64,000 nt of DNA from Rathayibacter sp. VKM Ac-2759 (GTDB taxonomy: Bacteria; Actinomycetota; Actinomycetes; Actinomycetales; Microbacteriaceae). The stretch lies in contig NZ_CP047176.1 in assembly GCF_009834225.1 (NCBI RefSeq), positions 1,302,001 to 1,366,000 of the forward strand, read 5' to 3'. This document shows positions 58,364 to 64,000 of the stretch, one piece after another. The notes under the pieces were generated by a model. The model was not told the origin of the DNA. It worked only from the letters and a program-made list of their open reading frames with translations, and searched no databases. Every line of letters begins with the position of its first letter. Position 1 is the stretch's first letter. The translations under genes were made by a program, and so were the position numbers.

Positions 58364-59188
58364 TCAGTAGCCGAGGTCGCGGGCGAGGCGGCGCAGGCCG
58401 CCCTTCGGAGGCACGACGACGGGGTCGGGCCAGCGCGGGGTCAGGTGGTCGCCGAGCGTGACGCGGCGGAGCTTGCGGCCGACGAGGGGGAGCAGCCAGT
58501 CGGCCGTCCAGCGGTGCTGGTCGCGGAGCCACTCGAGGGCCGTGAGCGGCTCCGGCGCGTCCCACGGGCCCGCCGAGACGGTGTGCGGGACGCCGAGGAT
58601 GTCGAGCACCCGCGCGGCGAGGAACCGGTGCCCGCGCTTGGAGAGGTGCATCCGGTCGGGAGACCACATCATCGGCTCGCGGAACGCCTGCATCCGCCAG
58701 TAGTCGACGAGGATCGCGCCGCGCTCGCGGGCGATCCGGCGGACGGCTGCGTTGTAGACGCGGTTGCGGCGCACGAACATCCGCGGGGCGGGCAGGCCGG
58801 GGATGTCGAACCCGGTGAAGAGCACGAGGGAGGCGCCGGTCGTGGCGAGTGCGTCGACCAGGCACTCGTAGTCGTCGACGAGCACGCGCATGTCGGTCTT
58901 GAGGTCGAGGATGTCGTTGCCGCCGGCGTAGAGGGTGACGAGGGTCGGCCGCAGCGCGAGGGCGGTGGGCAGCTGCTCGGCGCGGATCTGCGCCAGGCGC
59001 TTCGAGCGGATCGCGAGGTTCGCGTACTCCCAGCCCGGCTCGGCGCGGGCGAGACGGTCGGCGACGCGGTCGGCCCAGCCGCGGACTCCGTTGGGCAGGC
59101 GCGCGTGCGGGTCGCCGACCCCCTCCGTGAAGGAGTCGCCGATCGCGACGAAACGGCGGCCCGCTCCCGCGTCGGTGCGATCAGTCAT
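58364..59188 (-). CDS. SGNH/GDSL hydrolase
   Basis: 274 residues. Block I FVAIGDSFTEGVGDP with catalytic Ser, block III LVTLYAGGNDILD, block V RMHLSKRGHRFLA with the Asp-x-x-His pair (DRMHLS). No signal peptide, so cytoplasmic. Actinobacterial members include lipases and acyl-esterases on glycans. ATG at 59186-59188 chosen; the longer frame upstream is an Arg-rich artefact crossing the divergent gene's promoter. Substrate unknown. Confidence 0.87.
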   Translation of the reverse strand: MTDRTDAGAGRRFVAIGDSFTEGVGDPHARLPNGVRGWADRVADRLARAEPGWEYANLAIRSKRLAQIRAEQLPTALALRPTLVTLYAGGNDILDLKTDMRVLVDDYECLVDALATTGASLVLFTGFDIPGLPAPRMFVRRNRVYNAAVRRIARERGAILVDYWRMQAFREPMMWSPDRMHLSKRGHRFLAARVLDILGVPHTVSAGPWDAPEPLTALEWLRDQHRWTADWLLPLVGRKLRRVTLGDHLTPRWPDPVVVPPKGGLRRLARDLGY

Positions 59189-59283
59189 CCGCCGAGCATC
59201 CCGCGCCCGCGGGACCGGACGGTGTCCGCCGGGTGTCGCGGGGGTGTCGGCTCGCTCCGAGGTTCCCGCGAGGACCGCGCGGA

Positions 59284-59295
59284 TAGGGTGTTGCG
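59284..59295 (+). promoter_or_regulatory. leaderless promoter -10 for the 59296 gene
   Basis: TAGGGT (59284-59289), six bases, then GTG at 59296. Confidence 0.55.
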
Positions 59296-59829
59296 GTGAT
59301 CGAGGACAGACCAGGGCACGGCAGTGCCGACGACGGTGACGGCGACGACGACGCTCTGAGCTGGGCGGGAGAGGGCGCCGACCCGACGCTGGCGGGAGTC
59401 GCACCGCGCGCGGTGCGCTCGGCTCCGACGGTGCGCGCCTCCCGGGCGGGCGACGCGGACGACGACCTCCCGGACGAGTTGCGCGAGGACGGCGAGGACG
59501 ACGACGAGACCTCGGAGGCCGAGGCGGCCGCCGCCTCCTCCGTGCTGCTCGTCGCGACCGGTGTCACCGCCGGGCTCTACCTCCTGTACACGATCGGCTG
59601 GATGATCACGGCGACCCGCCAGAACGCCACGATCACCGCCTCCTTCTCGGGGGACGCTCTCGGTGGTGCGCTGTACGGGCTCGGTCTGTGGCTCGCCGTC
59701 GCGGCGCCCGCGACCTGGTTCGCGGCGGTGCTGCTGGGCACGCGCGACTCCCGGGTGCGCACCCGCGTGGTGTGGCTCGTCGCCGGGCTGGTGCTGCTCG
59801 CCCCGCTGCCGTTCCTGAAGGGGGCGTGA
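59296..59829 (+). CDS. hypothetical membrane protein with acidic N-terminus
   Basis: 177 residues; not recognised. The first ~75 residues are Asp/Glu-rich and disordered (DGDGDDDALSW, DEDDDET-type runs). Then three membrane segments: SVLLVATGVTAGLYLLYTIGW, ALYGLGLWLAVAAPATWFA and VVWLVAGLVLLAPLPFL. GTG start follows the -10 by six bases. Next gene starts 2 bp after its stop, so the pair is probably one transcript. Confidence 0.72.
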   Translation: MIEDRPGHGSADDGDGDDDALSWAGEGADPTLAGVAPRAVRSAPTVRASRAGDADDDLPDELREDGEDDDETSEAEAAAASSVLLVATGVTAGLYLLYTIGWMITATRQNATITASFSGDALGGALYGLGLWLAVAAPATWFAAVLLGTRDSRVRTRVVWLVAGLVLLAPLPFLKGA

Positions 59830-59831
59830 GC

Positions 59832-60215
59832 ATGACGGACTCGCTGTCGGCGAAGGCGACCCTGGGCGACGGGCGACGCGACCGGCGCGGACGCCGGCTC
59901 GCCGCCTCCGTGCTGATCGCGCTGGGCTTCGCGCTGCTCTTCGCGTGGGACGTGTGGGAGGCGATCGGCAACCTGGTCGGGCTGCGCACCTACGCGGCCT
60001 CGCTCGGGACCGATCTGAACCCGACGGGATGGACCGTGCTCGTGCTCGGGCTGGTGCTGCCGGTCGTCTGCTTCGTCGCGGCCGTCCTGCTCGGGCGCCG
60101 GCGGGGAGTCCTCGCGCGCACCGGGCTGCTCGTCGCGGCGCTCTGCCTCTCGGCGGCGCTGTCGCTCGACGTGCAGCTGATCCTCGGCTTCGAGAGCCTC
60201 GTCGACCTCGGCTGA
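59832..60215 (+). CDS. hypothetical membrane protein
   Basis: 127 residues; not recognised. Basic N-terminus (DGRRDRRGRRLAA), then three membrane segments: SVLIALGFALLFAWDVWEAI, WTVLVLGLVLPVVCFVAAVLL and ARTGLLVAALCLSAALSL. ATG at 59832 with GAAGGGGG seven bases upstream is preferred; GTG at 59826, overlapping the previous stop, is the alternative. Likely partner of the preceding protein. Confidence 0.7.
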   Translation: MTDSLSAKATLGDGRRDRRGRRLAASVLIALGFALLFAWDVWEAIGNLVGLRTYAASLGTDLNPTGWTVLVLGLVLPVVCFVAAVLLGRRRGVLARTGLLVAALCLSAALSLDVQLILGFESLVDLG

Positions 60216-60255
60216 GCGCGACGTCACACGGCCGGGGCGCCCGCTGGGCCTCCGC

Positions 60256-60261
60256 TACCAT
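60256..60261 (+). promoter_or_regulatory. putative serA promoter -10
   Basis: TACCAT at 60256-60261, about 65 bases before the GTG; leader carries GAAGGAAG just before the start. Confidence 0.45.
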
Positions 60262-60326
60262 GGCGGGGGCTCGCGGACACCCGCGCCCGAGCCTCGTCCG
60301 TCCCCTCTCCGAAGGAAGCGTCTGTC

Positions 60327-61919
60327 GTGACAAAGCCGGTCGTCCTGATCGCCGAAGAACTCTCGCCCGCCACCGTGGACGCCCTCGGTCCCGACTTCGA
60401 GATCCGCTCCGTGGACGGCACCGACCGGCCCGCGCTGCTCGAGGCGCTCGGTGCGGCCGATGCGATCCTCGTGCGCTCGGCGACCCAGGTGGACGCCGAG
60501 GCGATCGCCGCGGCTCCGTCGCTCAAGGTCATCGCGCGCGCGGGAGTCGGACTCGACAACGTCGACATCGCGGCGGCCACCACCGCGGGCGTCATGGTCG
60601 TCAACGCGCCGACCTCCAACATCATCTCGGCCGCCGAGCTGACCGTGGGGCACATCCTGAGCCTCGCCCGCCACATCCCCGCCGCGCACAGCGCCCTCGC
60701 CCAGGGACTGTGGAAGCGCTCCAAGTACACCGGCGTCGAGCTCTACGAGAAGACCGTCGGCATCATCGGCCTCGGCCGCATCGGCGCCCTGATCACCGCG
60801 CGCCTGCAGGCCTTCGGCGTGAACGTCGTCGCCTACGACCCCTACGTGACGAGCGCCCGCGCGCAGCAGCTCGGCGTCACCCTGCTGACCCTCGAGGAGC
60901 TGCTCGCCCAGAGCGACTTCATCTCCATCCACATGCCCAAGACCCCCGAGACGACCGGGATGATCTCGGACGAGCAGCTCGCGCTGATGAAGCCGACCGC
61001 GTTCATCGTGAACGTCGCCCGCGGCGGACTGATCGACGAGGACGCCCTGCACCGCGCGCTCGTCGCGAACACCATCGCCGGCGCCGGTCTCGACGTCTTC
61101 GTGAAGGAGCCGCCGACCGGCTCGCCGCTGCTCGCGCTCGAGAACGTGGTCGTCACGCCGCACCTGGGCGCCTCGACGGACGAGGCGCAGGAGAAGGCCG
61201 GCGTCTCGGTCGCCAAGTCGGTGCGCCTCGCGCTCTCGGGCGAGCTCGTGCCCGACGCGGTCAACGTCGCCGGCGGAGTCATCGACGAGTACGTGCGCCC
61301 GGGCATCCCGCTGGTCGAGAAGCTCGGCCAGGTGTTCTCGGGTCTCGCCGACTCGCCCGTCACCTCGATCGACATCGAGGTCCGCGGCGAGCTCGCCGCC
61401 TACGACGTCAAGGTGCTCAAGCTCGCGGCGCTCAAGGGCGTCTTCACGAACGTGGTCTCGGAGTCGGTGTCGTACGTGAACGCGCCGGTGCTCGCCGAGC
61501 AGCGCGGCATCGAGGTGCGGCTCATCACCGACTCGGTGTCGGATGAGTACCGCAACGTGATCACCCTCCGCGGTGCCCTCTCCGACGGCTCGCAGATCTC
61601 GGTCTCGGGCACGCTCACCGGCACCAAGCAGGTCGAGAAGCTCGTGGCGATCAACGGCTACGACGTCGAGGTGCCGCTCGCGAAGCACCACGTCGTGATG
61701 AGCTACATCGACCGGCCCGGGATCGTCGCGGTGTACGGCCGCGAGTTCGGCGACGCCTCCGTCAACATCGCCGGGATGCAGATCGCGCGCACCGAGGCGG
61801 GCGGCAAGGCCCTCTCCGTCATCACGATCGACTCGCCCGCGCCCGACGGCCTGCTCGAGAAGGTCCGCGTCGCGATCGACGCCGACCTGATGCAGGAGAT
61901 CGACATCACCGAGCAGTAG
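60327..61919 (+). CDS. serA: D-3-phosphoglycerate dehydrogenase, long (ACT-domain) form
   Basis: 530 residues. NAD domain with VGIIGLGRIGALITARL, active-site Arg in NVARGGLIDEDALHRAL, and the catalytic His in VTPHLGASTDEAQ. After the catalytic core come the ASB intervening domain and a C-terminal ACT domain (VMSYIDRPGIVAVYGREFGD), as in mycobacterial SerA, which is serine-inhibited. First step of serine synthesis. GTG with GAAGGAAG eight bases upstream. Confidence 0.96.
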   Translation: MTKPVVLIAEELSPATVDALGPDFEIRSVDGTDRPALLEALGAADAILVRSATQVDAEAIAAAPSLKVIARAGVGLDNVDIAAATTAGVMVVNAPTSNIISAAELTVGHILSLARHIPAAHSALAQGLWKRSKYTGVELYEKTVGIIGLGRIGALITARLQAFGVNVVAYDPYVTSARAQQLGVTLLTLEELLAQSDFISIHMPKTPETTGMISDEQLALMKPTAFIVNVARGGLIDEDALHRALVANTIAGAGLDVFVKEPPTGSPLLALENVVVTPHLGASTDEAQEKAGVSVAKSVRLALSGELVPDAVNVAGGVIDEYVRPGIPLVEKLGQVFSGLADSPVTSIDIEVRGELAAYDVKVLKLAALKGVFTNVVSESVSYVNAPVLAEQRGIEVRLITDSVSDEYRNVITLRGALSDGSQISVSGTLTGTKQVEKLVAINGYDVEVPLAKHHVVMSYIDRPGIVAVYGREFGDASVNIAGMQIARTEAGGKALSVITIDSPAPDGLLEKVRVAIDADLMQEIDITEQ

Positions 61920-61927
61920 GGGTTCCC

Positions 61928-62764
61928 ATGGTCTCGCGGAGGTTCGCACAGGTCGACGTGTTCGCGGCGGAGGCGTTCCGCGGCAATCCCGTCGCGGTGG
62001 TCGTCGACGGCGACGGGGTCGCGGACGCCGACATGGCGGCCTTCGCGCGCTGGACGAACCTGTCGGAGACGACGTTCCTGCTGACGCCCACTGCGCCCGA
62101 GGCCGACTACCGGCTCCGGATCTTCACCCCCGGCGGCGAGCTGCCGTTCGCGGGGCACCCGACGCTCGGGAGCGCTCACGCGTGGCTCGGCGCCGGGGGA
62201 GTGCCGCGCGTCGAGGGCTCGCTCGTGCAGGAGTGCGCGGCCGGGCTCGTGCGGCTGCGCGTGACGGAGGCGGGGATCGCCTTCGCGGCGCCGCCGCGGC
62301 TGCGCTCGGGGCCTGCGGACGAGGCCACCGTGGAGCGCGCGGCGGCGGCGCTGCGGATCCCGCGCTCCGAGATCCTCGGGCACGAGTGGGTCGACAACGG
62401 TCCGGGCTGGCTCGCGGTGCGGCTGGCGTCGGCGGAGCGGGTGCTCGAGCTGGCGCCGGATCAGGCGCTGCTCGCGGGGCTGCCGCTCGGTGTCGTCGGA
62501 CCGTACCCGGACGGTGCCGAGTGCGCCTTCGAGGTGCGGGCGTTCATCCCCGACGTGGGAGTGCTCGAGGATCCGGTGACGGGGAGCCTCAACGCGGGGA
62601 TCGCGCAGTGGCTGATCGGCGCGGGGCTCGCTCCGGAGCGGTACGTCGCGGCGCAGGGCGCAGCGCTCGGGCGCGCGGGGCGCGTGCACGTCGAGCGGGT
62701 GGGCGAGGACGTGTGGATCGGCGGGGCGACGACGACGCTGATCGACGGGGTCGTGCAGCTCTAG
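61928..62764 (+). CDS. PhzF family isomerase/epimerase
   Basis: 278 residues. Two-lobed diaminopimelate-epimerase-like fold: FAQVDVFAAEAFRGNPVAVV, the acidic-residue segment NLSETTFLL, PFAGHPTLGSAH and DPVTGSLNAGIAQWLI. Family members isomerise small molecules (PhzF in phenazine synthesis), but most, as here, have no phenazine cluster and unknown substrate. ATG 8 bp after serA stop, likely one transcript. Confidence 0.9.
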   Translation: MVSRRFAQVDVFAAEAFRGNPVAVVVDGDGVADADMAAFARWTNLSETTFLLTPTAPEADYRLRIFTPGGELPFAGHPTLGSAHAWLGAGGVPRVEGSLVQECAAGLVRLRVTEAGIAFAAPPRLRSGPADEATVERAAAALRIPRSEILGHEWVDNGPGWLAVRLASAERVLELAPDQALLAGLPLGVVGPYPDGAECAFEVRAFIPDVGVLEDPVTGSLNAGIAQWLIGAGLAPERYVAAQGAALGRAGRVHVERVGEDVWIGGATTTLIDGVVQL

Positions 62765-62974
62765 GACGGCGCGGGCGTGATCGCGGGTCGAGGAGACCGG
62801 TGTCGCGTCTTCGGTGCGTCGCGCGTCGGGGCTGTGGTATCGGACGCGTGCTCGCGCCAGGGGTGCGGTCGCCGTGGCGGCGTGATGGTGCGCCGTGCTG
62901 AGCGACGCGAGGTTGTCGAGGGCGACGCGCGGGCATGCAGGAGGGCGGGTCTCTTCGGAGTGGGCGGCGAAGGC

Positions 62975-63012
62975 CTGCTGGTCGACCGGCTCCGCAGGGG
63001 CGTATCGAGACC
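62975..63012. repeat. REP-like palindrome copy A
   Basis: CTGCTGGTCGACCGGCTCCG... through CGTATCGAGACC; decayed left arm but intact right arm relative to copy B (63249-63286). Confidence 0.6.
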
Positions 63013-63248
63013 GACCTGCCTGTGAGCGCGGTCTGTCCGCGGGCCGGCGGAGGCCGGACGGAGCGGGAGCGTCAGAACGGGGCGGATCGTCCGTGAAACG
63101 CGGGGTGGTCCACCGGGCGGTGCCGTCGGGGCGGAGGCGGTAGGTCCAGCGGTCGCCGTGGTGGTAGACCGGGCAGAACGACGAGACGTTGTCGAGGACG
63201 GCACGCCGGCATGTGGGAGGGCGTCCACGCGGAGTGGACGGTGGATGC

Positions 63249-63286
63249 CTGCTGGTCGAGTAGCCCCGCAGGGGCGTATCGAGACC
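63249..63286. repeat. REP-like palindrome copy B
   Basis: GGTCGAGTAGCCCC, GCA, then GGGGCGTATCGAGACC: an imperfect palindrome. The core TCGATACGCCCC...GGGGCTACTCGA is a form I know as a dispersed short repeat in Microbacteriaceae genomes. Confidence 0.65.
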
Positions 63287-63347
63287 GACCTGCCTGCGGA
63301 CGCGGTCTGTCTGCCGGCCGGCGCGGACGCCGGACGGAGCGGGTGGG

Positions 63348-64000
63348 TCAGAACGGGGGTGGGTCGTCGGTGAAGCGTGGGGGTGGTACGGGCGGCCTGC
63401 CGGGGAGGGCGGGTGGTCGGGTGGTGACGTGGCGTCCGGTGGGGGTGGTCCAGTCGGTGGTGCCGTCGGGGTGGAGGCGGTAGGTCCAGCGGTCGCCGTG
63501 GCGGACGTGGTGGTGAGCGGTGCAGAGGGACGCGAGGTTCTCGAGGGAGGTCTGGCCGCCGTGGCGCCATTCGATCGTGTGGTCGGCTTCGCTGGTGGAC
63601 GCGGGGCGGGTGCAGCCGGGGAACCGGCAGGTCTGGTCGCGCAGCTGGAGCGCGAGGCGCATCTGCGGGGGTGGGACGCGGTGGGTGCGGCCGACGGAGA
63701 CGACGGTGCCGGTGTGGGGGTCGGTGAGGACTCGGGTGATGGTGGCGGCGACTCCGGCGAGTTCGCGGGCGATGGTGGCGGGGATCGCTCCGTAGCCGTC
63801 GAGGTCGGCGGGAGCGTCGTCTGCTCCGGAGGCGGTGCTCGCGGGGAGCGTCAGGCGCACTTCGGCGCGGATTCCGGGGACGAACGTCGGAGGGGTGTCC
63901 TGCGGGCTGCTGACGGGGGTGGTGCCGGCGATGTCTCCGTCGCAGAGGAGATCGGTGAAGGCGTCGGCGCGCAGCTGGGCGAGAGTCCGTTCATCGCCCG
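63348..64000 (-). CDS. DUF222/HNH endonuclease domain protein (5' end outside window)
   Basis: The frame stays open to the window edge, so the first part is missing; ~216 residues are visible. The edge reads DERTLAQLRADAFTDLLCDGD, typical of DUF222, then PPTFVPGIRAEVRLTLPAS, and the HNH motif QTCRFPGCTRPASTSEADHT followed by SLCTAHHHVRH. This is the multicopy 13E12/DUF222-HNH family common in actinobacteria, suspected to be mobile or recombination-prone. C-terminus is Pro-rich. Its 3' end is repeated in decayed form just downstream. Confidence 0.9.
   Translation of the reverse strand, partial: GDERTLAQLRADAFTDLLCDGDIAGTTPVSSPQDTPPTFVPGIRAEVRLTLPASTASGADDAPADLDGYGAIPATIARELAGVAATITRVLTDPHTGTVVSVGRTHRVPPPQMRLALQLRDQTCRFPGCTRPASTSEADHTIEWRHGGQTSLENLASLCTAHHHVRHGDRWTYRLHPDGTTDWTTPTGRHVTTRPPALPGRPPVPPPRFTDDPPPF

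Larger units (their letters stand above)
62765..63347 (-). repeat. gene-free stretch with tandem relics of the DUF222/HNH 3' end and two palindromes
   Basis: No credible gene here. On the minus strand it holds two decayed copies of the 3' end of the HNH gene at 63348: 63072-~63205 (from the stop codon through GGCGGTAGGTCCAGCGGTCG on the plus strand) and ~62862-62926 (GGTCGCCGTGGCGG and GCGACGCGAGGTTGTCGAG). Each is followed by a copy of a REP-like palindrome, so the repeat period is about 275 bp. The region looks like a decayed array. Confidence 0.7.

Noticed and set aside
62761-63570. A 269-codon minus-strand open frame across the repeat region.
   Set aside because: Pro/Arg/Thr/His low-complexity composition, overlaps the HNH gene in another frame and has no domain; it is a by-product of GC-rich repeats.

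Overview
The window is 64 kb of very GC-rich chromosomal DNA from an actinobacterium, most likely a member of the Microbacteriaceae (Rathayibacter/Curtobacterium/Clavibacter type; genus is inference). The grounds are the codon use, many GTG starts, TANNNT -10 boxes placed 6-9 bases before start codons (leaderless or near-leaderless transcripts), an FtsE with a long C-terminal tail, a DUF3039 gene, an RF2 gene without programmed frameshift, and a DUF222/HNH gene with REP-like palindromes at the right edge. Nothing looks like a prophage, integrated plasmid, CRISPR array or IS element.

Layout. 1-4.0 kb: end of a CHAP hydrolase, a nitrilase-family amidase, a class I aminotransferase and an HtrA/DegP protease closed by a perfect 14-bp terminator. 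4.1-10.1 kb: envelope/glycopolymer genes (two GT2 glycosyltransferases flanking a CDP-alcohol phosphotransferase with an altered catalytic motif, an amylosucrase, a TagB/TagF-like polymerase). 10.2-14.1 kb: AI-2E-type permease, a PPOX-family protein divergent from a MocR regulator, a HhH-GPD glycosylase. 14.2-18.1 kb (minus): LicC-like cytidylyltransferase, Wzm/Wzt-type ABC exporter and an EcsC-alpha/beta-hydrolase fusion with two catalytic residues replaced; with the 4-10 kb genes this suggests a phosphodiester-containing surface glycopolymer. 18.3-20.7 kb: a second ABC system.

20.7-32.6 kb is conserved housekeeping: DUF3039, pncB, murI-rph-rdgB, DedA, tRNA-Leu, an MFS pump, prfB, ftsE-ftsX, smpB, an MFS pump, and ssrA (tmRNA) with a strong terminator. 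32.8-41.8 kb is an inducible catabolic locus: sugar ABC transporter, a LacI-type sensor without a DNA-binding head, a ROK repressor, then a two-domain VOC protein, an aldo/keto reductase, a tautomerase and a GH1 beta-glucosidase. A beta-glucoside whose aglycone is also processed is a reasonable guess, and this is the most interesting unit in the window.

41.8-53.1 kb: septum-formation-like lipoprotein, hisN-like phosphatase, tRNA-Lys, MscS channel, alpha/beta hydrolase, GH15 trehalase-like enzyme, a divergent G6PDH, small unknown genes, an ArsB/SLC13-type permease, and otsA-otsB. Trehalose synthesis and a probable trehalase therefore sit close together. 53.1-62.8 kb: ilvD, ilvB-ilvN-ilvC, an SGNH hydrolase, two unknown membrane proteins, serA and a PhzF protein. 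ilvD carries a ~200-bp stretch with foreign-looking codon use. 62.8-64.0 kb: tandem relics of the 3' end of a DUF222/HNH gene separated by palindromes, then the HNH gene itself, cut by the window edge.
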